Below, piece by piece: positions 1-8,167 of a stretch of 64,000 nt of DNA (positions are counted from its first letter, which is position 1; every line of letters starts with the position of its first letter). The position numbers were made by a program, and so were the translations under genes. The notes under the pieces were generated by a model. It worked only from the letters and a program-made list of their open reading frames with translations, did no database searches and was not told the origin of the DNA. This DNA comes from UBA10348 sp002469915 (lineage in GTDB: Bacteria > Bacteroidota > Rhodothermia > Rhodothermales > UBA10348). The stretch is taken from assembly GCA_029249345.1 (NCBI GenBank), contig JAQWHM010000016.1, positions 62,001 through 126,000 of the forward strand. The letters run 5' to 3'.

Positions 1-575
1 CGAGCAATTGCTTCGGCTTGCCCTCGCTCCTCCGCTTCTTGTCCAGGGAATGCGCCGGGCGTATCAAGGAGCGTAATAACAGGCTTTCCGAACCGAGCTG
101 CCATCTGCATAAGTCGCAGAGCTTTCCGGTATCCTTCCGGGTTTGGCATGCCAAATCGGCGATACTTTCGGCTTTTGGTGTCTCGACCTTTTTGATGGCC
201 GAGCATCATGACGGTCTGGTCTTCACCACCAAACCTGGATCCCTTGAACGTGGCGAATCCACCAACCATTGCTGGGTCATCGCCGAATAAGCGATCCCCA
301 TGTAGCTCAATAAATCCCTGTGTCAAGGCTTCGATGTGATCCAGCGAGTAGGGCCGTTCTGGATGACGCGCGATCTGAACACGTTGCCATCGTGTTAAAT
401 TTTGATAAATCGTCGTTCGGAGTTCATCTACGCGGCTTTCAAGTGCAAGGATAGATGTTTCGAGTGCAGCGCTAGGTTCTTCGGACCGAACGCTCCGCAT
501 TTCTTGGAGTTTTTGCTCGAGTTCGAAAAGCGGTTTCTCAAATTCCAGAAGATGGGCTTTTTTCAGCTGCGACAT
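1..575 (-). CDS. accA: acetyl-CoA carboxylase carboxyltransferase subunit alpha (partial, C-terminus outside window)
   Basis: Makes the alpha half of the carboxyltransferase that moves the carboxyl group from biotin to acetyl-CoA to give malonyl-CoA, the first step of fatty acid synthesis in the cytoplasm. I translated the reverse strand from an ATG at 575-573. It opens with the family's coiled N-terminus (FEKPLFELEQKLQEM), then RHPERPYSLDHIEAL, the GHQKGRDTKSRKYRRFGMPN block, PEGYRKALRLM and DTPGAFPGQEAEERGQAEAIA, all hallmarks of AccA. About 191 codons are present and the reading frame runs off the left edge. It starts 27 bases after the stop of the glycosyltransferase gene on the same strand, so the two are probably co-transcribed. 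Identification is secure; only completeness is lacking. Confidence 0.96.
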   Translation of the reverse strand, partial: MSQLKKAHLLEFEKPLFELEQKLQEMRSVRSEEPSAALETSILALESRVDELRTTIYQNLTRWQRVQIARHPERPYSLDHIEALTQGFIELHGDRLFGDDPAMVGGFATFKGSRFGGEDQTVMMLGHQKGRDTKSRKYRRFGMPNPEGYRKALRLMQMAARFGKPVITLLDTPGAFPGQEAEERGQAEAIA

Positions 576-602
576 GCAGTAGCGGGGGTGGGTTGCTGAT
601 GG

Positions 603-2636
603 TCAATCGTTTCGAAAGGATGCTAATATAATATCTAGATCCAGACTGTACCCTTGATGGGTTACATAATACCAGTAAGCTCTCACGATTTCGTCTCGGT
701 TCAACTCCTTAGTTCTCATCGTGTTCGTAACGGGAAAAAGACCTTTATCGATATTCCACGATGCTGGTATCCACTCCACATCTTCTTTTCGACATCCAAT
801 GAGATGAGCCTTCCCGATTAAAACTAAAGGAGTGTGCAATAGCATAAAGGCTGCATTTCTCGCGTTGGATTCCGGCGCAAACATGCGCGAGATCAGCCAT
901 ATGAAAGGTAGCAAGGGGAGAAGGACCAAGGATAGGCTTCGTTCGAACACCGTTTTTGCCAACGACGATCTTAAATGTACCACTTCGGTGAATTCTGATT
1001 TCAAGGAGCCGACTGAAACTTGGCTGATGGACGACTTTCCAATGACATGCTCTTGTCCTTCATGCAACATGCGGAATTGCACAGAAAGGTCTTCAAGAGA
1101 TCTCATGACAGAAAAAATACTTTGGTTACTCACATCTTGAGCTGCAAAGACGATGTCGTCAAATCCTCTTAGTCGCACAAGATCTCTCAAATGAGATGTG
1201 CGGCCAAGGCAAAGGGTATCAGCTTTGAGAGGTGAATCGTCTGAAACGTACCCTAATAGCGTGAAAGGAGGGCGAGGGTGCCCGGCCAACAGGCGAGCGA
1301 GGCGCGAGGCTTCAGGTGCGTTGCCAACGAGCACGGCGCGTCGTGGTCCGCGCCTGCGGCGGTAAATTATACCGCGCCAAATGGCTAAAAACACAAAGCT
1401 GACCGGCAAGGACAGGCCCACGACCCATCTCGAAAATGCGATATCCTGAACGAAGTAGGACAGGGAGGCCACAAAGAAAAATCCACCAATGACGCCGGAC
1501 AAAGCAGGTCCAATTCGATGCAGATTGGGGTTCCTGTAGCCTCCTCCGATTGCGATTCCGAGTACAGTGGCGATGGGATAGGCCAAGGCGGTCGTCAAGA
1601 AAAACAAGGTTGAAGACGAAATATCGGTTTGAATCCATCGCAACGTGCCTAGCGTGGCGACACTTAGATAGACGGCAGCAAAATCCATGAAAGGGGGTAG
1701 GGCCCGACGAATTCCGTTCATGATCACACTCATTCCGGCCCGTACCATGATGCCAGCCCTCAGCATCGAGGTAAGGATGGATGATTGGGATCCGTTCATG
1801 TGCTTCTCAATAAAGAGAAGCATAGCTCCGTAAAACAGCTTTACGTATCTGATTTCGCCTTTTTTGGTGCTTTCACCTTTGTAGTGAATAATCCACGTTT
1901 CCGGCGTATACCAGACTTTCCAGCCAGCCTCCTGAATCCGGAAACACAGATCCAGGTCCTCGCCATACATGAAGAAGTCCTCATCAAAGAGTCCGGATCC
2001 GCCTTCTTCGTTAGCTCCAAACAGTGCTTTTCGTCGAACCATCATGCACGATCCGCTGAGCGCATCGACTTCAGAGGCTTGATCTCGAGGGAGGTAGGTA
2101 AGGTTGTATTTTCCAAATCGAGGGCTACTAGGAAAAAGTCTTCCCAGTCCGATCATGCGATAGAAGGCAATTTTTGGCGTTGGGAATGACCTTCTGCTTT
2201 CAGGAGCAAACGTACCATCAGGATTTAAAATCTGACACCCCAGCGCCCCTGCATCCGGGTGTTCGTCCATGAAGCGAACCATCGTTTTCAGCGTGTCTTC
2301 CTGAATGATGGTATCCGGATTCAGGATCAGGATATGTCTGCCGCGGGCAATCCGAATGGCCTGATTATTAGCACTTCCAAATCCAGTGTTTTCAGTGTTC
2401 GCAATGAGGTGCACTTGTGGGAACTGGTCCCTAACCATGTCCACCGAGCCGTCAATGGAGTTATTGTCCACTACCAGCACTTCCACTTTCAGACTCTGAT
2501 CTGATTGAAAAATAGATCGAAGTGCCTGAGCTAGGAAGTCGCTCACATTGTAGTTCACGATGACCACGCTGACATCTACTTCATCAGTAGATGGCACCAA
2601 AACAGTCTCAGCATGTGACGATACGTTATCGCTCAT
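603..2636 (-). CDS. GT2 glycosyltransferase fused to membrane and sugar-phosphotransferase-like C-terminal region
   Basis: Likely acts in cell-surface polysaccharide synthesis at the inner membrane. Residues about 20-270 are a family 2 glycosyltransferase: VSVVIVNYN, VDNNS, NTGFGSANNQA, the metal-site equivalent ILNPDT, SGSCMMVRR, and FMYGEDLDLCFR, typical of rhamnosyltransferase-like members. Roughly 300-420 hold several membrane helices, followed by a nucleotide-binding-like segment (RRAVLVGNAPEASRLARLL) as in the N-terminal half of WcaJ/WbaP-type polyprenyl glycosylphosphotransferases. The last ~110 residues resemble the end of that family (LIGKAHLIGC, LDLDIILASF) but I cannot find its central catalytic block, so that part may be non-catalytic. 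I prefer the ATG at 2636 over a GTG at 2657. It is followed at once by accA. Substrate unknown. Confidence 0.8.
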   Translation of the reverse strand: MSDNVSSHAETVLVPSTDEVDVSVVIVNYNVSDFLAQALRSIFQSDQSLKVEVLVVDNNSIDGSVDMVRDQFPQVHLIANTENTGFGSANNQAIRIARGRHILILNPDTIIQEDTLKTMVRFMDEHPDAGALGCQILNPDGTFAPESRRSFPTPKIAFYRMIGLGRLFPSSPRFGKYNLTYLPRDQASEVDALSGSCMMVRRKALFGANEEGGSGLFDEDFFMYGEDLDLCFRIQEAGWKVWYTPETWIIHYKGESTKKGEIRYVKLFYGAMLLFIEKHMNGSQSSILTSMLRAGIMVRAGMSVIMNGIRRALPPFMDFAAVYLSVATLGTLRWIQTDISSSTLFFLTTALAYPIATVLGIAIGGGYRNPNLHRIGPALSGVIGGFFFVASLSYFVQDIAFSRWVVGLSLPVSFVFLAIWRGIIYRRRRGPRRAVLVGNAPEASRLARLLAGHPRPPFTLLGYVSDDSPLKADTLCLGRTSHLRDLVRLRGFDDIVFAAQDVSNQSIFSVMRSLEDLSVQFRMLHEGQEHVIGKSSISQVSVGSLKSEFTEVVHLRSSLAKTVFERSLSLVLLPLLPFIWLISRMFAPESNARNAAFMLLHTPLVLIGKAHLIGCRKEDVEWIPASWNIDKGLFPVTNTMRTKELNRDEIVRAYWYYVTHQGYSLDLDIILASFRND

Positions 2637-2764
2637 CCGGTCGTCGTTGTTGAACACAGTGGGGAAAACGGTTCGCCATTACGTATTGCTTCGAATACGG
2701 GTCCCGAAAAAGAAGATGACAAAGATACGTAGGAACGAGTTATCTTCGGCCCCACCGAATCATT

Positions 2765-4138
2765 ATGCGGAATCTCACTAATACATATCGATCTGAAGTT
2801 GGCCTTACGCTAACCTTGGCTGCACCAATAGTAGTAACCCAATTGGCGCACATCTCGTTGAGCTTTGTCGATACCGTAATGGTGGGCCGGCTCGGGCCGG
2901 AGGCCCTCGCCGGAGTAGCCTTGGGTAATACGGTCTTTTTCAATACGCAGATATTCTGCATGGGCATTCTGATGGCCGTAGGCCCGATGGTGTCTCAAGC
3001 GTTTGGAGCAAAAGACGATGATGCTATTGGTCGTAGTGTTCGGCAAGGCCTTTGGATGACGCTCACCTTATCTATCTTTGCCTTTGCGATTGTTTTTAAT
3101 GGAGACAAGATCTTAGCCCTACTGGGGCAAACGGATAAAAACGTTGCGACGGCCAAAGGATATTTACGGGCAATTTCTTGGGGGGTATTGCCCTTCCTCG
3201 GGTTTATTTCCCTGCGGTCTTTCCTTGAGGCCGTTTCGAGGCCTCGAATTGTTACGGTCATTGCCTTGACAGGCGTTGTGGTTAACATTTTCATGAACTA
3301 CGTGCTCATGTTCGGAAAATGGGGATTTCCAGAAATGGGGTTGATCGGTACGGGCTGGGCTTCATCGGCCGTGTTTACGTTTAATTTTTTAGTCTTGCTG
3401 GGGTATGTAGCCTGGCAACGTGATTTTCGTCCATACCGCATTTTTTCTCGGCTTGGAAAGCCCGATTCCCACTATTTCAAGGAGCTATTCCGTATTGGAT
3501 GGCCGATTGGAGCTAGTTTGGGCGTGGAAATGAGTCTTTTTATGCTCACCATTATTATGATGGGGTGGCTGGGCACAACTCAGCTTGCTGCCCATCAGAT
3601 AGCAGTCCAGTGTGCAGCCTTTACGTTTATGGTTCCCCTTGGGATTGGTATGGCGTCGTCTGTTAGAGTGGGGCAAGAAGTAGGAAAAAAGGACCTACAT
3701 GGTGCTTCCGTAGCTGGATTTACGGGCATGGGTCTTTCGTCCGTCTTTATGAGTGGGACTGCGTTGCTGTTTTGGCTTACTCCTTTGGCCGTCGTTTCCC
3801 TGTATCTCGCACTAGATGAGCCCCAGAACCTGCCGGTCATTAAAATGGCGGTTGAGTTACTTGCCATTGCGGCCATCTTTCAAATTGTGGACGGAGTGCA
3901 AGTTGCTGCCATGGGAGCGCTTCGAGGAATGAAGGATACTCGGATACCCATGTTACTATCCGTCATTTCCTATTGGGGAGTAGGTCTGGTTACAGGATAT
4001 GTACTGGCATTCCCACTAAACATGGAGGAAAAGGGTCTTTGGATAGGTCTGGTCGCAGGCTTGGCTACTGCGGCCGTTCTACTTACTCGCCGGTTTTACC
4101 GCCTCAGTCATTTTGGGACGCCCGGTGATCTCGACTAA
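2765..4138 (+). CDS. MATE family efflux transporter
   Basis: A multidrug and toxin extrusion transporter of the inner membrane, exporting substrates by Na+ or H+ antiport; the substrate cannot be read from sequence. The 457 residues match the family's usual length and show about 12 hydrophobic helices in two related halves. The N-terminal half has the typical LAAPIVVTQLAHISLSFVDT and MVGRLGPEALAGVALGN, and the second half has IGWPIGASLGVEMS and MMGWLGTTQLAAHQIA, then GVQVAAMGALRGMKDTRIPM. The gene is divergent from the glycosyltransferase, with about 130 bases between them. The ATG start is preceded by no clear Shine-Dalgarno sequence. The family call is secure. Confidence 0.93.
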   Translation: MRNLTNTYRSEVGLTLTLAAPIVVTQLAHISLSFVDTVMVGRLGPEALAGVALGNTVFFNTQIFCMGILMAVGPMVSQAFGAKDDDAIGRSVRQGLWMTLTLSIFAFAIVFNGDKILALLGQTDKNVATAKGYLRAISWGVLPFLGFISLRSFLEAVSRPRIVTVIALTGVVVNIFMNYVLMFGKWGFPEMGLIGTGWASSAVFTFNFLVLLGYVAWQRDFRPYRIFSRLGKPDSHYFKELFRIGWPIGASLGVEMSLFMLTIIMMGWLGTTQLAAHQIAVQCAAFTFMVPLGIGMASSVRVGQEVGKKDLHGASVAGFTGMGLSSVFMSGTALLFWLTPLAVVSLYLALDEPQNLPVIKMAVELLAIAAIFQIVDGVQVAAMGALRGMKDTRIPMLLSVISYWGVGLVTGYVLAFPLNMEEKGLWIGLVAGLATAAVLLTRRFYRLSHFGTPGDLD

Positions 4139-4320
4139 TATTTTCAATAATTACCGCATAAATTCGTTAAGTGATTCCTAAAAATGATTTGAGGATATCG
4201 GTATATTACGAGAGTATTTAGTCCTAAATTCAAAGGGTCACCTCAGGAGTTGTGGAGACTTTGCGATAAGTTAGCGCGATTCTGTGTTCTTGCCATCGTT
4301 TTTCAACCTCACCCCCTCGG
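4139..4320 (+). promoter_or_regulatory. AT-rich leader of the act-cox operon
   Basis: The 182 bases between the MATE gene and actA are the only long non-coding space ahead of the respiratory operon and must hold its promoter. The first ~90 bases are AT-rich and include a TATATT stretch, but I could not pick a convincing -35/-10 pair. No strong hairpin or T-run terminator for the MATE gene is visible. Confidence 0.4.
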
Positions 4321-4968
4321 ATGCCACAGATTTTTCCGAAGAAGGCTAATGCCCTTCCAACTTTAACATTGCTCGGCTCTGTAGCCGGCGGCATTTTTGT
4401 CATTCTCTTTGTTTGGTACTACTTCTCTCCGGAGTATACCGACGTTGGATATGCGCCTGTGCAGCCTGTAGAGTACAGCCACCGTCTTCATATTGGCGAA
4501 CTCGGACTCGATTGTCAGTATTGTCACACCAACGTGAAGGACGCTGACCATTCGAATGTCCCAGCTACCCAGACTTGTATGAACTGCCATAGTCAGGTTC
4601 GGACAGAGTCGCTTAAGCTTCTGCCTGTTCGCGAAAGTTGGGCTACTGGAGAATCCATTGAATGGATCAAGGTTCATAAGCTTCCTGACTACGCTCAGTT
4701 TAGTCACAACGTCCACACCAACAATGGTGTCGGTTGTGAGTCCTGCCATGGCAGGGTAGACCAAATGGAAGTGGTTTCGCTCTCAGAGCCCCTCTCAATG
4801 GGATGGTGTCTAGAGTGCCATCGTGCACCTGAGAATTACCTCAGACCAAACGATGAAGTTACTACGATGGGATATGAGTACCCGGAAGACTTCCTGGAAG
4901 CAAATAGGAAGCGCATCGCTACCGAGCACATTTCACCACCCACTAACTGTTCAGCCTGCCACTACTGA
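4321..4968 (+). CDS. actA: Alternative Complex III subunit ActA, pentahaem cytochrome c
   Basis: ACIII oxidises menaquinol and passes electrons to a periplasmic cytochrome c or directly to an oxidase. ActA is its multihaem c-type subunit. The 215 residues carry one N-terminal membrane anchor (about 13-35) and five CXXCH haem sites, beginning at Cys65 (CQYCH), Cys86 (CMNCH), Cys139 (CESCH), Cys163 (CLECH) and Cys210 (CSACH). Five haems is the number known for ActA. Extra histidines (for example in EYSHRLHIGE and FSHNVHTNN) are possible distal ligands. It is the first gene of the operon, 74 bases ahead of actB. The gene order and the haem count make the call firm. Confidence 0.95.
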   Translation: MPQIFPKKANALPTLTLLGSVAGGIFVILFVWYYFSPEYTDVGYAPVQPVEYSHRLHIGELGLDCQYCHTNVKDADHSNVPATQTCMNCHSQVRTESLKLLPVRESWATGESIEWIKVHKLPDYAQFSHNVHTNNGVGCESCHGRVDQMEVVSLSEPLSMGWCLECHRAPENYLRPNDEVTTMGYEYPEDFLEANRKRIATEHISPPTNCSACHY

Positions 4969-4983
4969 TCGAGGATTGGTGTC

Positions 4984-5021
4984 AGCGACATGTGTCGCTT
5001 TCCAGCCATGCGGTGAACCGC
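4984..5021. repeat. two small inverted repeats between actA and actB
   Basis: The actA-actB gap holds AGCGACA-TG-TGTCGCT (4984-4999, 7-base perfect arms) and, 10 bases on, GCGGT-GA-ACCGC (5010-5021). As RNA they would form two short hairpins just ahead of the actB start at 5043. No T-run follows, so they are not a normal terminator; RNA processing or translation control is possible. Confidence 0.6.
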
Positions 5022-5042
5022 TAATCGATTTTCAAACAGATT

Positions 5043-8000
5043 ATGATCGAGCTACCTGTTATTGAGAAGTCTGAGTCGAACGAGGATACTCCGCGTTCGC
5101 GTTACTGGCGCAGCCTTAGTGAGCAGCAGAATACTGCTGAGTTTCAGCGCGTAGCCGGGGAGGAATTTATTCCTGGCGCCTCTGATGCACCAGGCGGAGC
5201 AACACGTCGTCAATTCATGCAGTTGATGGGCGCGTCCATGGCAATGGCCGGATTAACAGCTTGTCGCCGTCCTGTCGAAACCATCTTGCCGTTTGCGCAG
5301 ATGCCAGAAGACATGGTGCCAGGCGTTCCTGTTCAGTACGCGACGGCCATGCCGTTCCGTGGGTCCGTTCAGCCTGTGTTGGTTCAAAGCTTCGACGGTC
5401 GTCCGACCAAGATTGAAGGAAACCCAGACCATGTAGATAGTTTGGGTGTGAGCTCTCAGTTTGCCCAAGCTTCGCTTCTAGGTTTGTATGACCCAGATCG
5501 TATGAATGCCGCCACGTTGAATGGCGAAGCCTCTAATTGGAAGGCTTTTAAAGCATTTGCGGCTCAACTTCCCGCTAGTTCTAACGTGGCAGTTTTGGCT
5601 GGAGCCTCGTCTTCTATGACGTTTGCGGCTGCCAGAAAACAGTTTGAACAACGTTTTAGCTCGGTCCGATGGGTTAATTACAACTGGGCAGAAGGAAATG
5701 CAGCTCAAGGTATTGCTGCTGCGAAGGGTCAAGCCTATCGAGCGCTTCATTCTTTTGAGAATGCCAAAGTCATTGTGAGCCTAGATGCTGATTTCTTAGG
5801 ATCCGGTGCCCAGGACGCATCCTCTAACACCCGCGGTTTTTCCGCCGGTCGGAACGTAGAAGAAAATGGCGAAATGAATCGTCTCTACGTTATTGAGAGT
5901 GGCTATTCCATTACGGGTGGGATGGCAGACAACAGATTGAGATTAAAATCCTCCGAGGTTGCTTCGTTTGCAGCTGCACTGGCTACTGAGCTCGGTGCTT
6001 ACGACGGTGACATGGGTGTCCATGGCTCGCATGCTTGGATTGGAGAATTGGCTAATGATCTGCGCGCTGCAGGTCCGGCCGGAATTATAGTCGCTGGCGA
6101 CCATCAGCCTGCCGGTGTGCATGCGCTGGTAGCTGCCATGAACGCGTCTATCGGTGCCGTGGGTACTACGGTTCGATACGTGGATGCGGGTGAAGAGGCT
6201 ACGGATTTAGGCGCTGATCTTGATGCGTTGAAAGCATCTATGTCAGCCGGCGAAATTGACGTCGTGATTACGCTCGGTGTTAATCCGATTTACGACGTTG
6301 CTGGGTTTGGTGACGCATACGCCCAGGTGGCTGATCGCATTCACGTTGGATTGCATGTGGATGAAACCGCACAAGCGGCAACTTGGAGTATCCCTCAAAC
6401 TCATTTTCTTGAGGAATGGGGAGATGGACGTAGCAGAAGCGGCGTGGTTTCTGTCATCCAGCCTTTGATTGCCCCTCTTTACGAAGATGCTCATTCCAAC
6501 CTTGAAGTCATTGCACTTCTAGCCAATGGAACGGAGCAGTTTGGATATGACTTGGTTCGTGCGACGTGGAGAAGCCGCCTGAAGGTTGGTTTTGAGAAAG
6601 CCTGGAGAAAGGTGGTTCACGATGGCTTTAGTGACGCTGCAGCATATTCAATAGCGAGTGGAGCCATTTCGTCTACCGGCGTGTCCAAAGCGATGTCGGA
6701 TGTGCCTGTTTCTGCACATTCAGGTACGGAAGTGGTCATTCGTCCAGATTCGAAAGTATTCGACGGACGTTTTGCTAACAATGTCTGGCTTCAGGAACTG
6801 CCTGATCCCACCACCAAAGTGGTCTGGGACAATGTTGCTCAGATGAACCCCATCACAGCAGAGAAGTTGGGTGTGCGTTCAGACTTGAACGGTGGAAAAT
6901 ACTTTACCGATACGATTCGCATCGAATCAGGTGGAAATGATGTGATCGTCCCTGTTTGGATTCAGCCGGGTCTTGCAGACGATTCTATCCAGGTCACGCT
7001 AGGTTACGGTCGAGACCTCAAGAGTGATCGTCCTGAGCGTGAAACCAGCTTGTTTGATCTTGACAATTACACAGACGTGTACGGACATGGTTGTATTTCA
7101 ACCGGTGTTGGTAGCAATGTGAGTCCTCTGGCCCAGCATGGTTTTGTAGCCACTGCTACAGTCACAAAAGAGGGATCAGGTTACTTGGTAGTCTCCACGC
7201 AGGATCACGGAGCTATTCAGGAAGAGGCGGATATTGCAGAGAAAAGAGGTCTTTTCCGCCAAGCTACGGTATCCGAATACAATGCTGATCCAGAATTTGT
7301 AAAGGCTGGTGAGCCAGCTCCTATTCGAGAGGACTGGTCAGATTACCCAACTCTTTGGCAGGCTAATCATCCTTCCGAGCAGAATCCAATAACCAATTCT
7401 ATTTACCACGAGAATCAGTGGGGAATGGTTATTGACCTGAACACATGTACCGGTTGCACGGCTTGTGCGGTCGCATGTCAGGCTGAAAACAATATTGAAG
7501 TTGTAGGGAAAGAAGAAGTCGGAAATGGACGCGAAATGGCTTGGATCCGCACGGATCGCTACTTCGTTTCGGAAAAAGACGGTTCTTTTGATAATCCCCA
7601 GATGGTTCTCCAGCCGCTGCCTTGTCAGCATTGTGAGAACGCACCTTGTGAGCAGGTCTGTCCGGTATCGGCTACAGTCCACTCACCGGACGGCACGAAT
7701 CAGATGATTTACAACCGATGCATCGGGACACGTTATTGCGCAAATAACTGCCCCTACAAAGTGCGTCGATTCAATTTTTATAACTGGACGAAAACGCTAC
7801 CGGAAACGGTTCACATGGCGCACAATCCAAATGTCACCGTGCGCTCGCGCGGGGTCATGGAAAAATGCTCCTTCTGTATCCAGCGTATTCGTGGTGCGAA
7901 TAAAACGGCAAACGTCGAAAATCGCTCCCTCCAGGAAGGCGAAGTGGTTACTGCGTGTCAGCAGGCCTGCCCCGCTCAAGCCATTACGTTTGGAAATGTC

Positions 8001-8132
8001 GCTGATGCCAACAGCGCTGTTTCTCTCAAGCGTGGGTCTGACAGGCGGTATGAATTGCTGGCAGAACTCAACGTCAAACCGCGAGTCAGTTACCTGGGAC
8101 GTATTCGTAATCCGAATACTAACCTCTCCTGA
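5043..8132 (+). CDS. actB: Alternative Complex III subunit ActB (molybdopterin-enzyme-like plus iron-sulfur protein)
   Basis: The large peripheral subunit of ACIII on the periplasmic face. The 1029 residues combine an N-terminal region related to molybdopterin oxidoreductases, which in this complex carries no Mo cofactor, with a C-terminal ferredoxin-like domain. A twin-arginine motif (TRRQFMQLMGAS, Arg55-Arg56) is followed by a lipobox-like LTAC (Cys74), so it is probably a Tat-exported protein, perhaps lipid-anchored. Iron-sulfur ligands are CTGCTACAVAC, CQHCENAPCEQVC, CIGTRYCANNC and a split CSFC...CQQAC. The third motif has Thr where a fourth Cys would sit, consistent with the known three [4Fe-4S] plus one [3Fe-4S]. 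It sits between actA and actC, and its membrane partners are ActC and ActF. Confidence 0.95.
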   Translation: MIELPVIEKSESNEDTPRSRYWRSLSEQQNTAEFQRVAGEEFIPGASDAPGGATRRQFMQLMGASMAMAGLTACRRPVETILPFAQMPEDMVPGVPVQYATAMPFRGSVQPVLVQSFDGRPTKIEGNPDHVDSLGVSSQFAQASLLGLYDPDRMNAATLNGEASNWKAFKAFAAQLPASSNVAVLAGASSSMTFAAARKQFEQRFSSVRWVNYNWAEGNAAQGIAAAKGQAYRALHSFENAKVIVSLDADFLGSGAQDASSNTRGFSAGRNVEENGEMNRLYVIESGYSITGGMADNRLRLKSSEVASFAAALATELGAYDGDMGVHGSHAWIGELANDLRAAGPAGIIVAGDHQPAGVHALVAAMNASIGAVGTTVRYVDAGEEATDLGADLDALKASMSAGEIDVVITLGVNPIYDVAGFGDAYAQVADRIHVGLHVDETAQAATWSIPQTHFLEEWGDGRSRSGVVSVIQPLIAPLYEDAHSNLEVIALLANGTEQFGYDLVRATWRSRLKVGFEKAWRKVVHDGFSDAAAYSIASGAISSTGVSKAMSDVPVSAHSGTEVVIRPDSKVFDGRFANNVWLQELPDPTTKVVWDNVAQMNPITAEKLGVRSDLNGGKYFTDTIRIESGGNDVIVPVWIQPGLADDSIQVTLGYGRDLKSDRPERETSLFDLDNYTDVYGHGCISTGVGSNVSPLAQHGFVATATVTKEGSGYLVVSTQDHGAIQEEADIAEKRGLFRQATVSEYNADPEFVKAGEPAPIREDWSDYPTLWQANHPSEQNPITNSIYHENQWGMVIDLNTCTGCTACAVACQAENNIEVVGKEEVGNGREMAWIRTDRYFVSEKDGSFDNPQMVLQPLPCQHCENAPCEQVCPVSATVHSPDGTNQMIYNRCIGTRYCANNCPYKVRRFNFYNWTKTLPETVHMAHNPNVTVRSRGVMEKCSFCIQRIRGANKTANVENRSLQEGEVVTACQQACPAQAITFGNVADANSAVSLKRGSDRRYELLAELNVKPRVSYLGRIRNPNTNLS

Positions 8133-8167
8133 TCAACACTCAGTAATTAAACGACATTTAGGCTACC

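Noticed and set aside
832..1140. Open frame antisense to the glycosyltransferase
   Set aside because: It is a shadow of the real gene on the other strand, with no family features.
4823..5065. Open frame spanning the actA end and the actA-actB gap
   Set aside because: It overlaps both real genes in another frame and lacks any recognisable domain.
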